A stretch of DNA of 64,000 bases, from NCBI GenBank assembly GCA_000761475.1, contig JQNW01000002.1, forward strand, positions 1 to 64,000. Direction: 5' to 3'. Below are positions 1 to 8,260 of the stretch, in pieces. The notes beneath the pieces are model-generated. The model did not search any database. It saw only the letters and a list, made by a program, of their open reading frames with translations, and had not been told where the DNA came from. The position numbers and the translations under genes are program-made. This stretch comes from Chromohalobacter israelensis. GTDB taxonomy: Bacteria > Pseudomonadota > Gammaproteobacteria > Pseudomonadales > Halomonadaceae. Each line of letters begins with the position of its first letter. The stretch's first letter is position 1.

Positions 1-20
1 GGCCCGTGAGGCTTGACCAT
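1..20 (+). rRNA. rrl: 23S rRNA, 3' end only
   Basis: The first bases read CCGTGAGGCTTGACCAT, which matches the conserved 3' terminus of gammaproteobacterial 23S rRNA (E. coli ends CCGTGAGGCTTAACCTT). A 5S gene follows about 110 bases later, as expected for the end of an rRNA operon. The rest of the gene lies left of the window, and the exact 3' end is approximate. Confidence 0.75.
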
Positions 21-130
21 ATAACACCCAAAGGGTCTTGTATGAACACGACCGGGTACGCATGAGACGTAACGTGTCGGCTTGTTCCCCATTGCGTCGA
101 TGGCCTCGTTGAGGCGATCGACACCAGTTC

Positions 131-250
131 CGCCTGACGACCATAGCGAGCGGGTCCCACCTGACCCCATGCCGAACTCAGCAGTGAAACCGCTCAGCGC
201 CGATGGTAGTGTGGGGCCTCCCCATGCGAGAGTAGGTCATCGTCAGGCAT
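131..250 (+). rRNA. rrf: 5S ribosomal RNA
   Basis: This is a 120-base gene. It contains the conserved internal blocks CCCACCTGACCCCATGCCGA and GCCGATGGTAGTGTGGGG and closes with CCCATGCGAGAGTAGG. Bases 132-139 (GCCTGACG) pair with 241-248 (CGTCAGGC) to form the terminal helix. It is the distal gene of an rRNA operon and is followed directly by a terminator. Confidence 0.97.
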
Positions 251-257
251 TTATCCC

Positions 258-293
258 GAAAATCCCGAGTACGAAAGTGCTCGGGATTTTTTC
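258..293 (+). terminator. rRNA operon terminator
   Basis: An intrinsic terminator: AATCCCGAG pairs with CTCGGGATT around a short loop and is followed by a run of T. It begins about eight bases after the 5S gene and should end rRNA transcription. Confidence 0.92.
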
Positions 294-410
294 ATGGGCA
301 GGGGGAGCCCCGCTGTTTACCTGGTGGGGCCGCTTCGCGGGCCGGCCCCTCGCCGGCTTGGGGCGTTCGACCGCCCTCGTGGCGGTGCCACGCAGGGCCG
401 GGCGGGCTCA

Positions 411-471
411 CCCCCATGCGAGAGTAGCGGATGGCCGCCCCGCGGATGGCCGCCCCGAACATCGTCAGGCA
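411..471 (+). pseudogene. decayed 3' tail of a second 5S rRNA
   Basis: Positions 412-426 (CCCCATGCGAGAGTAG region) and 460-471 (CATCGTCAGGCA) repeat the last 40 or so bases of the upstream 5S gene in the same order. They are separated by a GC-rich insert containing a 15-bp tandem duplication. The 5' half of a 5S gene is missing, so it cannot make 5S rRNA. It is probably the remnant of a tandem 5S duplication. Confidence 0.6.
427..456 (+). repeat. 15-bp perfect tandem repeat
   Basis: Two adjacent identical copies of GCGGATGGCCGCCCC at 427-441 and 442-456 lie inside the 5S tail remnant. This looks like a local slippage duplication. Confidence 0.92.
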
Positions 472-480
472 CGTATCCCG

Positions 481-517
481 GAAACCCCCGTTGGCTCAGG
501 CCAGCGGGGGTTTTTTC
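481..517 (+). terminator. second intrinsic terminator after 5S remnant
   Basis: CCCCCGTTGGC and GCCAGCGGGGG pair around a 4-base loop, followed by six T. Its position relative to the 5S remnant copies the arrangement at 258-293, which supports a duplicated rRNA operon end. Confidence 0.9.
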
Positions 518-743
518 GTGGGGGGGCCGTGCATGAAAACTCACTACGTAATGACGCTTTCCACTGGATAAATCCCACCCCATGTTCGTTATATTCCTCC
601 CACTTTGGTCGCGATCCGGCACGATTGTCTTGAAGCGACTCAACGGGCACCGCATCATTCGATGACGAATCGCGACAATAACCGATAATATCCGCAGTGC
701 CTTCTGTCGAATCGGGAAGCAGCGGCAGGGAGCGTTTCTCGTT
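518..743. other. intergenic, upstream of response regulator
   Basis: No coding potential or RNA gene is seen here. It presumably contains the promoter of the two-component operon starting at 744. A purine-rich CAGGGAG lies about 13 bases before that start. Confidence 0.5.
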
Positions 744-1457
744 ATGACGATGAATCATGCAACGGTTGCGGTCATCGATGACGATGCCGAAATTCGCGAG
801 TTGCTGCATGCCTACCTTTCGCAGCACGGTTTCCGTGTGGTCCTCGCGGAAAACGGTGATGCGGTACCCTCCCTGTTGCGTGACGAGTCTCCCGACCTGC
901 TGATACTCGATATCATGATGCCCGGTGAAGACGGCTTGTCCCTGTGTCGCGATCTGCGTCGTCACAGCAGCGTCCCCATCATCATGCTGACCGCCAGTTC
1001 CGATGAGACCGACCGCATTCTCGGTCTGGAGCTGGGGGCGGATGACTATCTGGCAAAGCCCTTCAACCCGCGTGAGCTGCTGGCGCGCATCAAGGCAGTG
1101 CTGCGCCGCATGCGACCGCTGCCGAGCACGCCCTCCAGGATGGTGCGTTTCGGTCCCTGGTGCCTGGATCGCATCACGCGCGAGCTGATCGATGACATGG
1201 GGAATCGCAGCCGTCTGTCAGGAGCGGATTATCAGCTGCTGGGAGTGTTCCTCGATCATCCCGAGCAGGTCCTCTCGCGTGAACGACTGTTCGACTTGAG
1301 CCGCGGCCGTCGTGCGCCGCCGCTGGATCGTTCCATCGACGTGCACGTCTGCCGCCTGCGCCAGCGTCTGGGCGAAGATGCCCAGCACTCGCAATTGATT
1401 CGCACCGTGCGCGGGGCGGGCTATGTCCTGGCGGCGCCCGTGGAAGCCGTAATGTGA
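744..1457 (+). CDS. OmpR-family response regulator
   Basis: A 237-residue cytoplasmic response regulator. The N-terminal receiver domain has the acidic cluster DDD at 12-14, phosphoacceptor Asp56 in LDIMMPGEDG, Thr83 and Lys105. The C-terminal half is a winged-helix OmpR/PhoB DNA-binding domain ending in RTVRGAGYVLA. The stop overlaps the GTG start of the sensor kinase, so the two form one operon. A gts-type sugar importer follows after an insertion sequence. By analogy with the GltR/GtrS systems of pseudomonads I infer that this pair controls sugar uptake, but the target is not shown by the sequence. Confidence 0.93.
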   Translation: MTMNHATVAVIDDDAEIRELLHAYLSQHGFRVVLAENGDAVPSLLRDESPDLLILDIMMPGEDGLSLCRDLRRHSSVPIIMLTASSDETDRILGLELGADDYLAKPFNPRELLARIKAVLRRMRPLPSTPSRMVRFGPWCLDRITRELIDDMGNRSRLSGADYQLLGVFLDHPEQVLSRERLFDLSRGRRAPPLDRSIDVHVCRLRQRLGEDAQHSQLIRTVRGAGYVLAAPVEAVM

Positions 1458-2896
1458 AGCGATGGTGGCGGCCGCGTACCCTGCGGGGGCGTTTCGTGCT
1501 GATCATGCTGCTGGGCGTATTGAGCGCTCAACTGGCCAGTTACGGCATCTGGAGCTGGCAGGAAAACCGTGAGCGCCTGGCACGGCTCGACGCCCTGTCC
1601 CGCAATCTCGCCGATAGTCTGGCGGCCACCGTGCGCTACTTCAGCTCGTTGCCCTATGAGTATCGCCACATCGTGCTCGACCAGCTGCGGGACATGGGGG
1701 GCACGCGCTTTTTCGTCAGCGTGAACGACCATCGCATCGAATTGCCGCATACCGGTGGCGGAGCGGCACGCGAAATGGTGGCTTCCAATCTGCATGACGG
1801 GCTCATCCGCGAACTGGGCCAGCAGGAACTGCATATCGGCTTTTCGCGGCCGGGCGACCTGCGGGTCTTCAACAACGAGGTGCCTCTCGCGGACCTGCCG
1901 GCACATTGGGCGCACCGCAGCCTGACGATCGTTCCCCTGTCGACACCGATTCTCGTGGTACAGATGCCGCTCGAGGCGGGGGGCTGGTTGTTCGTGGCCA
2001 CGTCGCTACCCATGGCGGAAACGCTGGAACACGCCTCCTGGCTGGCAGGTGACCGGTTGTTCGTGTCCCTGGCCGTTCTGCTCACGGTGATCGGCTTGTC
2101 GCTTTGGGGAATCCGCTGGGCGACACGGCCCCTGTCGGTACTCGCCAAGGCGGCGCGACGGCTGGGGGACGATCTCGAGTCCCCGCCGCTTGCCGAGCGA
2201 GGCCCACGGGAGCTTCGCGACACTGCGGCGGCCTTCAACCGCATGAGCGAGCGCATTCGCCATCAGGTCGAGGAGCGCGAGCGTCTGTTTTCGGCCATCT
2301 CTCACGACTTGAAGACGCCCATTACCCGTTTGCGCCTGCGCGCCGAAATGCTCGACGCCCCCGCTCAACGCGAGGCGTTCATTCGCTCCCTCGACGAGAT
2401 GGATCAGCTGGTGAAGGGGGCGCTGGCCTCGGTGAAAGGGCTGGACCTGCACGAGCAGGCGACGGCGATCGACCTGGATGCGATGGTGAGAGCGCTGGTC
2501 GACGACCTAGCTTGGCACGACGAAGCCAGTGTGCATCTCGAAGGGCGAGGGGGGTGGTTGATGGCCAAGCCCCTGGCGCTCAAGCGTTGCCTGGCCAATG
2601 TCATCGAAAACGCGATCTTCTATGCACAGTGCGTGCGCATCGAGCTGCGCCGGTATCCTGACCATATCCATGTGATCGTCAGCGACGATGGCCCGGGCAT
2701 TCCCGCCGAGCAGCGCGAGCGTGTCTTCGAGCCGTTCGTGCGCCTCGAACCCTCGCGCAATCGTCATACGGGGGGCAGCGGGCTGGGGCTCGCCATCGCC
2801 CGGCACATCGTGCGCGCCCATGGAGGCGACATTCGCCTTGAAACCGCCCGCGAGGGTGGATTGAGCGTGAGGCTCAGCTTGCCGCTGCAGCATTGA
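1454..2896 (+). CDS. EnvZ-type sensor histidine kinase
   Basis: A 480-residue inner-membrane kinase with a GTG start sharing four bases (GTGA) with the regulator stop. A membrane helix at about 13-33 and another at 202-220 flank a periplasmic sensor region. HAMP follows, then the HisKA box SAISHDLKTPITRLR with His284, an N box (NVIENAIFYA), G1 DDGPGIP and G2 GGSGLGLAI. All catalytic motifs are intact. It should autophosphorylate and pass phosphate to the preceding regulator. The periplasmic ligand is unknown; a sugar or a sugar-binding protein is plausible from the gts genes downstream. Confidence 0.93.
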   Translation: MKRWWRPRTLRGRFVLIMLLGVLSAQLASYGIWSWQENRERLARLDALSRNLADSLAATVRYFSSLPYEYRHIVLDQLRDMGGTRFFVSVNDHRIELPHTGGGAAREMVASNLHDGLIRELGQQELHIGFSRPGDLRVFNNEVPLADLPAHWAHRSLTIVPLSTPILVVQMPLEAGGWLFVATSLPMAETLEHASWLAGDRLFVSLAVLLTVIGLSLWGIRWATRPLSVLAKAARRLGDDLESPPLAERGPRELRDTAAAFNRMSERIRHQVEERERLFSAISHDLKTPITRLRLRAEMLDAPAQREAFIRSLDEMDQLVKGALASVKGLDLHEQATAIDLDAMVRALVDDLAWHDEASVHLEGRGGWLMAKPLALKRCLANVIENAIFYAQCVRIELRRYPDHIHVIVSDDGPGIPAEQRERVFEPFVRLEPSRNRHTGGSGLGLAIARHIVRAHGGDIRLETAREGGLSVRLSLPLQH

Positions 2897-2921
2897 AGCG
2901 TCCTCCGTCGCTTTACGCTTT

Positions 2922-4603
2922 CCTGAATCCGTGATGCCGGCGTCGACACTTTCCCTATCGCCGTCAGCGAGCATTTTTTGACCTCCGATTCCGTCTCAAC
3001 CGCCGAATGCATCTCTGCCATGGCCAACCATAGCGGCATCGGCCGGCGACGATGACCCGTTTGCTCATGCATTGCTACCCGCCGGGTACGGTGATGCTGG
3101 CTGCCGGTGACCGTCAGCCCTCTGCGTGGTGCCTTTGTCCGACAGACGATCAGCATGGCGTGCCTCGGGGATAGCGCAGGCGGCTTCGCAAGGTGTTCAA
3201 CACCGTCATGCGTCCGATGTCCTGCCCGAAGTCGAGGATGATCTGCCGCGCCTTGTGAATCACGAGCGCCGCACGATGCACCAGTTCTTGTAGCACGGTG
3301 CGGATCCGGCGCCGCTTGGCGGGATGGCGCACCGGGCTCAGCTCGCCGGTCATGCCCAGCTGCCCCATCAGCCGCAGGATGTTGTAGGCCAGCTGGGCGA
3401 GGTGCAGGATCAGATCGTTGGTGGCGAACTTGCCCGACGGCAGCCGCTCCAGGTCGAGATCGGTCTTGATCTCACTGTGGAATTGCTCGTGGGTGGCATG
3501 CGCCTGGTAGCGTTTGATCACCGCCTCCGGCGCCTCGTCCAGGCTGGTCCACCAGCCTTCCAACTCATAGTCCGGTTCGAGCAGCAACTGGCCATCGCGA
3601 TCGGCGGTGCGCTCTACCAGGCGCATCACGCGTTGGACGACGTATTCGGTCTTGTTGTCGTCGTGGATCGAGACGGTCTGCGGCCACAGCGCCTGGCGCT
3701 TGCCAGGACGCAGCTCTTCCCAGTAGTCCGCCGCCACAGCCAACCAGGTATCCTGATCCGCCGTGGCCGAGCCGCGCGGGTTCCATTTGACGACATAGTC
3801 GAGCCGGCGCCCCTCGTCGGCAAAGACCTGGCGTTGCTGTTCGAGAAGCGCCAGGTGCGCCTGGCTGTCGAAGCCGCTGTCCTCGCGTAACAGGATCGGT
3901 TGCTTGGTCAGGCCTTGGGCGCGAGGCAGTACCCGCTCCAGGAAGGCGTTGCTCTCCTTCATGGTGTGCTGCTTGCCAGGCCGCAGTTCCAGACCCAGGC
4001 ACCACCCTTCGTTGCCCAGATAGGCGGCGATCGGGGTGTAGCCATCGACCTTCTGGTAGGTCCGCGAGACGCCTTCCTTCTTCGAGTTGCTGTTGTCCAT
4101 GACGAAGGTGTCGATGTCCAGGCAGACGTGCGTCGTCTCGGCGGTGATCGGTGCTTCGATCAGTGACAGCAGGGTCGTGGACCAGGTGGCGGTGCGCGCC
4201 TGCAGGTCGTTGGCGGCAAGTTTCTCCAGCCGCTGTCGCAGCGTCGCCGCGCTCGGCACCTTCTGCAGGGTCAGCAGTTGTTGGAAGGGCTTGTCGCGGC
4301 GGAAGTTCTCGACAGCGTCATAGTCGCTCATGCCCAGACACAGCAGGCCCAGGTAGCTCTTGATCACGTCACTGGTGCGCATGCCCAGCGTGGTGGGGAA
4401 GCGGCTGTCGATGCTGTCGACGCCAGCGATCTCGAAGCATTGCCCGATGATGGACAGCCCGGCGTGGCTGGTGAGGGTGCGGCGACTGGCGCGGAACTTG
4501 ACGTTGGGCATGGCACTATCTGGGTGAATGGCGATATTCGCTATATTGCCATGCAGTTCAGTAGGTTAGAAGCATTCCTGGGGGCCGGTCTCACGGATTC
4601 AGG
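2922..4603 (-). mobile_element. IS1380-family insertion sequence, complete copy 1
   Basis: A 1682-bp element. Its ends are inverted repeats: CCTGAATCCGTGATGCCGGC at the left and the complement of CCTGAATCCGTGAGACCGGC at the right, 18 of 20 matching. Identical 5-bp flanks GCTTT at 2917-2921 and 4604-4608 are the target duplication. One transposase gene is on the minus strand. A second copy at 35123-36745 defines the same ends independently. The insertion separates the two-component genes from the gts operon and interrupts a small MITE-like element. Confidence 0.95.
3150..4511 (-). CDS. IS1380-family transposase (intact)
   Basis: A 453-residue DDE transposase. It shows the pattern expected of IS1380 enzymes: VCLDIDTFVMDNS with a catalytic Asp, LLREDSGFDS with the second Asp, and a distal HEQFHSEIKTDLDLERLP block that probably supplies the glutamate. 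The C-terminal part is basic. The frame is uninterrupted over the full length, unlike the deleted copy at 35215, so this copy may be active. The start is ATG shortly inside the right inverted repeat region. Confidence 0.93.
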   Translation of the reverse strand: MPNVKFRASRRTLTSHAGLSIIGQCFEIAGVDSIDSRFPTTLGMRTSDVIKSYLGLLCLGMSDYDAVENFRRDKPFQQLLTLQKVPSAATLRQRLEKLAANDLQARTATWSTTLLSLIEAPITAETTHVCLDIDTFVMDNSNSKKEGVSRTYQKVDGYTPIAAYLGNEGWCLGLELRPGKQHTMKESNAFLERVLPRAQGLTKQPILLREDSGFDSQAHLALLEQQRQVFADEGRRLDYVVKWNPRGSATADQDTWLAVAADYWEELRPGKRQALWPQTVSIHDDNKTEYVVQRVMRLVERTADRDGQLLLEPDYELEGWWTSLDEAPEAVIKRYQAHATHEQFHSEIKTDLDLERLPSGKFATNDLILHLAQLAYNILRLMGQLGMTGELSPVRHPAKRRRIRTVLQELVHRAALVIHKARQIILDFGQDIGRMTVLNTLRSRLRYPRGTPC

Positions 4604-4742
4604 GCTTTGTCTGAAAAATGCCTGCGCTTGTCCATACGGCGTTAAAAATCGGATCAAAATGCTCATTTACACCGCGTGAACTCCGCTTTTTCACCGATTT
4701 TTGCCTTGTCTGGCCATCGCTCGCCGATTTTTCAGACAGAGC
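4604..4742. mobile_element. MITE-like element with ~17-bp inverted ends, interrupted by IS1380
   Basis: The left end GCTTTGTCTGAAAAAT (4604-4619) is an inverted match to ATTTTTCAGACAGAGC (4727-4742). The pairing extends a few bases outward once the IS1380 element is removed (TAC before GCTTT at 2914-2916 against TTA after the right end). The inside is AT-rich for this genome and has no complete gene. It looks like the internally deleted remains of an IS5-type element or a non-autonomous derivative. The exact ends and target duplication are uncertain. Confidence 0.65.
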
Positions 4743-5119
4743 TTAGGGGGGCGCCATCGTCGCCATATTACAAAAATGTAAGATTGCGCCAAGAGTTTGC
4801 AAGAATCGGTAACCCAACGCCGCGTTGGCATGGGCTAGTCTCGACATTCAAGGATCGGGAGAGCGTTCTGCCGGTTGTCGGTCGCCGCATGGCGACTGAA
4901 CCAATAACGATAACGCCAGCGGGATCATGCCATGCCATTCTCTGTTCCCTCCTCATGGGGACGCGGTGTCCCTCGCCATGGGCATTGTTGCCCTGCGGCC
5001 ATCTCGCCGGCCGGCGGCACCCCGTATTGTCGCGATCACTCCCCGATGCTTGCCGGTCACGAAGCCCTCGCGCTTCGTGACCGAGGTTCGTCGTCATAAC
5101 AACCACAAGGAGTCACGCC
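4743..5119 (+). promoter_or_regulatory. leader and promoter region of the gts operon
   Basis: About 377 bases without a gene. A perfect dyad TTACA-AAAA-TGTAA lies at 4768-4781. A strong hairpin with a 10-bp perfect stem (GGTCACGAAG at 5055-5064 with CTTCGTGACC at 5073-5082) lies 37 bases before the first gene. AGGAG at 5108-5112 is the ribosome binding site. I infer an operator and a structured 5' leader for sugar-dependent control. I cannot place a confident -10/-35 pair. Confidence 0.5.
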
Positions 5120-6373
5120 ATGAAAACCATCCATGCACTCGCCGCGGGAGCATTGCTGGCCACTGCCGTGGGGCAGGCCCAGGCCGCTCAAATCGAGGTA
5201 TTGCACTGGTGGACATCGGGGGGCGAAGCGAAAGCCGCCAACTTGCTCAAGGAAAAGCTCGAGGCCAAGGGGCATACCTGGAAGGACTTCGCGGTTGCGG
5301 GCGGCGCGGGCGATAGTGCCATGACGGTGCTCAAGTCGCGCGCGATTTCCGGCAACCCGCCGGCGGTGGCCCAGATCAAGGGACCCTTGATCCAGGAATG
5401 GGGCGAGATGGGCTTTCTCGGCAATATCGACAAGGCCGCCGAAGCCGATGGCTGGGATGATTTCCTGCCCCAGGAAATCGCGGCCTATGACAAGGTCGAC
5501 GGCCATTACGCCGCGGTGCCGGTCAATATTCACCGCATCAACTGGATCTGGGCCAATCCGGAGGTGCTGAAGGCGTCGGGCGTCGAGGAAGTGCCGCAGA
5601 CCTGGGACGCCTTCTTCGAGGCCGCGGACAAGATTCGCGAGGCAGGCTACATTCCGCTCGCTCATGGTGGGCAGCCGTGGCAGGACGCGACCGTGTTCGA
5701 AGTGGTCATGATGGGCATCGGAGGCGGCGACTTCTATCGCAAGGCGTTCGTCGAGCTGGACCCCGAGGCGCTGACCAGCGACACCATGATCGAGTCGCTC
5801 GAGACCTTCAAGAAGCTGCGTGGCACGATGGACGACAACATCGCCGGACGCGACTGGAATATCGCCACCTCCATGGTCATCAACGGCAAGGCGGCCATGC
5901 AGATCATGGGCGACTGGGCCAAGGGCGAGTTCACCGCCGCGGGCATGACGCCGGGCGAGGACTACGAATGTGTCGCACCGCCCATGACGGAGCACATGTT
6001 TTCGTACAACACCGACAGCCTGGCGATGTTCGACGTCGACGACGCAGGCCAGCAGCAGGCCCAGCTGGATCTTGCGAGCCTGGTGCTGTCGCCCGACTTT
6101 CAGGCCAGCTTCAACCAGGCCAAAGGCTCGATTCCGGTGCGCCTGGACGTGCCGCTCGACGACTTTGATGCATGCGCCAAGGCATCTCGCGAGGCCTTCG
6201 ATGTCGCCATGGACGAAGGCGGACTGGTACCCAGCCTGGCACACGGCATGGCGGTATCGGACAGCCAGCAGGGCGCGGTGTTCGATGTCATCACCAACTT
6301 CTTCAATGACCCCGACATGACGGCCGAAACGGCCGCCGAACGTCTGGTCAGCGCGGTGCGCGCGGCCGAGTGA
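5120..6373 (+). CDS. gtsA: sugar ABC transporter substrate-binding protein (glucose/mannose type)
   Basis: A 417-residue periplasmic binding protein. A typical signal peptide (MKTIHALAAGALLATAVGQA) is followed by a cut near AQA. The mature protein begins IEVLHWWTSGGEAKA, the opening of the family 1 extracellular solute-binding proteins that bind glucose or mannose for GtsABCD in pseudomonads. It is the first gene of an operon with two permeases and an ATPase and has an AGGAG ribosome site. It should deliver monosaccharide to GtsBC. The sugar specificity is inferred from resemblance only. Confidence 0.88.
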   Translation: MKTIHALAAGALLATAVGQAQAAQIEVLHWWTSGGEAKAANLLKEKLEAKGHTWKDFAVAGGAGDSAMTVLKSRAISGNPPAVAQIKGPLIQEWGEMGFLGNIDKAAEADGWDDFLPQEIAAYDKVDGHYAAVPVNIHRINWIWANPEVLKASGVEEVPQTWDAFFEAADKIREAGYIPLAHGGQPWQDATVFEVVMMGIGGGDFYRKAFVELDPEALTSDTMIESLETFKKLRGTMDDNIAGRDWNIATSMVINGKAAMQIMGDWAKGEFTAAGMTPGEDYECVAPPMTEHMFSYNTDSLAMFDVDDAGQQQAQLDLASLVLSPDFQASFNQAKGSIPVRLDVPLDDFDACAKASREAFDVAMDEGGLVPSLAHGMAVSDSQQGAVFDVITNFFNDPDMTAETAAERLVSAVRAAE

Positions 6374-6445
6374 GGTGAGTCGAGGCTCGCTGCCAGGGAT
6401 TTCCTCGGCGGCGAGTAGTTGTGTCTTGTCAAAAGGATGACGTCG

Positions 6446-7375
6446 ATGTCACCGCATGTCTCTTCGCCACGGGTCGGCGGCAAGGGGCGCCGTCGATCCC
6501 TTGCCGGGCAGGTCGAACGTTTCCTGCCTCGCCTGGTGGTCGCGCCCTCGCTGGCCGTGGCCCTGTTCTTCGTCTATGGCTACATGCTGTGGACGTTCGT
6601 GCTGTCGTTGACCGACTCGCGCATGTTGCCGCAGTACGATTTCGTCGGCTTCGCACAGTACGCACGCCTGTTTGCCAACGAACGCTGGAACGTGGCTGCC
6701 ACGAACCTGGTCGTGTTCGGGGGCCTGTTCATCGTGAGTTGCCTGGTGATCGGCCTGCTGCTGGCCATTTTTCTCGATCAGCGCATTCGCCAGGAAGGTG
6801 CGCTGCGCACGATCTATCTCTATCCGATGGCTCTCTCGCTGATCGTGACGGGGGTGGTCTGGCGCTGGCTGCTCAACCCGGGCCTGGGGATTCAGGCCCT
6901 GGTCCGTAGCTGGGGCTTCGAGGATTTCACCTTCAACTGGCTCGTCGACAGCGACATGGCCATCTACACCCTGGTGATCGCCGCCGTCTGGCAGGCCTCG
7001 GGGTTCGTCATGGCCCTGTTCCTGGCCGGCCTGCGCGGTATCGATGACAGTCTGTTTCAAGCGGCGGCGCTGGATGGCGCAAGCTTGCCGCGCATCTACC
7101 TGCGCATCGTGCTGCCGAGTCTGCGCCCCGTGGTCTTCAGCGCCGTGATGATCCTCGCGCATATCGCCATCAAGAGCTTCGACCTGGTCATGGCCTTGAC
7201 CGGCGGCGGCCCTGGCTACGCCACCGACCTGCCGGCCACGTTCATGTACGCGCACACCTTCACCCGGGGGCAGATCGGCCTGGGGTCGGCCAGCGCGATC
7301 ATGATGCTGTGTGGCGTCCTGGCGATTCTGGTGCCGTATCTGTATTCCGAATTGCGGGGGCAACGAAATGGCTAA
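6446..7375 (+). CDS. gtsB: sugar ABC transporter permease 1
   Basis: A 309-residue inner-membrane permease of the MalF type with about six membrane helices and the EAA loop LDGASLPRIYLRIVLPSLRP for docking the ATPase. Upstream in-frame starts exist at 6419 and 6437. ATG 6446 is chosen because AAAGGA at 6432-6437 then sits at normal spacing. The last eight bases overlap the start of the second permease. It forms the membrane channel together with that protein and acts with the binding protein encoded upstream. Confidence 0.88.
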   Translation: MSPHVSSPRVGGKGRRRSLAGQVERFLPRLVVAPSLAVALFFVYGYMLWTFVLSLTDSRMLPQYDFVGFAQYARLFANERWNVAATNLVVFGGLFIVSCLVIGLLLAIFLDQRIRQEGALRTIYLYPMALSLIVTGVVWRWLLNPGLGIQALVRSWGFEDFTFNWLVDSDMAIYTLVIAAVWQASGFVMALFLAGLRGIDDSLFQAAALDGASLPRIYLRIVLPSLRPVVFSAVMILAHIAIKSFDLVMALTGGGPGYATDLPATFMYAHTFTRGQIGLGSASAIMMLCGVLAILVPYLYSELRGQRNG

Positions 7376-8246
7376 CATGGTTCGTCGGCGTTCCACTTCG
7401 GCGCGTTTATGGCGCTTCGGGCTGTACGCCCTGTTGATCGTGGCAGCCCTGGTGTACCTGCTGCCACTGGTGGTGATGATCCTGACCTCGCTGAAGCCGC
7501 TGGAGGAAATTCGTGCCGGTGCCTTGCTGTCCCTGCCGAGCACGATCAGCTTCGAGGCGTGGATCAAGGCCTGGAGCACCGCCTGTACCGGCATGCGGTG
7601 CAATGGCATGTCGGGGTATTTCCTCAACTCCATCGCCATCGTCGTGCCTGCCGTGGCGATCTCCACGTTCGTGGGGGCGCTCAACGGGTATGCCTTGACC
7701 AAATGGCGGTTTCGCGGCGCCAATCTGTGCTTCGCGCTGTTGCTGTTCGGTTGTTTCGTGCCGTTCCAGGTAGTGCTGATGCCGATGGCCCGCACGCTGG
7801 GGTGGCTGGGCATGGCCAGCTCCACCACCGGCCTGGTGCTGGTGCATGTGGTGTACGGCATCGCGTTCACCACGCTGTTCTTCCGCAACTATTACGTTTC
7901 GGTACCCGACGAGATGATCGCCGCGGCCAAGCTCGATGGCGCCGGGTTCTGGCGTATCTTCTGGCGCATCCTGCTGCCGGTTTCGGGGCCCATCATCACC
8001 GTGTCGGTGATCTGGCAGTTCACCCAGATCTGGAACGACTTCCTGTTCGGGGTCTCGTTCGCGGGTTTCGACTCGCAGCCGGTGACGGTGGCGCTCAACA
8101 ACCTGGTCAACACCTCCACCGGGGTCAAGGAATACAACGTCGACATGGCGGCGGCGTTGATCGCCGCGCTCCCCACGCTGGTGGTGTACGTACTGGCGGG
8201 CAAATATTTCGTGCGCGGGTTGACCGCGGGTTCCGTCAAGGGCTGA
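7368..8246 (+). CDS. gtsC: sugar ABC transporter permease 2
   Basis: A 292-residue MalG-type permease with six predicted helices and the EAA loop LDGAGFWRIFWRILLPVSGP. The start ATG at 7368 overlaps the preceding permease by eight bases, which suggests translational coupling; ATG at 7377 is an alternative. It pairs with the first permease to form the translocation pore and with the ATPase encoded 14 bases downstream. Confidence 0.88.
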   Translation: MANMVRRRSTSARLWRFGLYALLIVAALVYLLPLVVMILTSLKPLEEIRAGALLSLPSTISFEAWIKAWSTACTGMRCNGMSGYFLNSIAIVVPAVAISTFVGALNGYALTKWRFRGANLCFALLLFGCFVPFQVVLMPMARTLGWLGMASSTTGLVLVHVVYGIAFTTLFFRNYYVSVPDEMIAAAKLDGAGFWRIFWRILLPVSGPIITVSVIWQFTQIWNDFLFGVSFAGFDSQPVTVALNNLVNTSTGVKEYNVDMAAALIAALPTLVVYVLAGKYFVRGLTAGSVKG

Positions 8247-8260
8247 TTGCAGAGGTCATT

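Noticed and set aside
82-633. Long open frames across the 5S gene and rRNA terminators
   Set aside because: They overlap a clear 5S rRNA, have no ribosome site and arise from GC-rich sequence.
5057-6244. 395-codon open frame on the minus strand inside gtsA
   Set aside because: Antisense shadow of a well-supported binding-protein gene; the composition is typical of reversed GC-rich codons.
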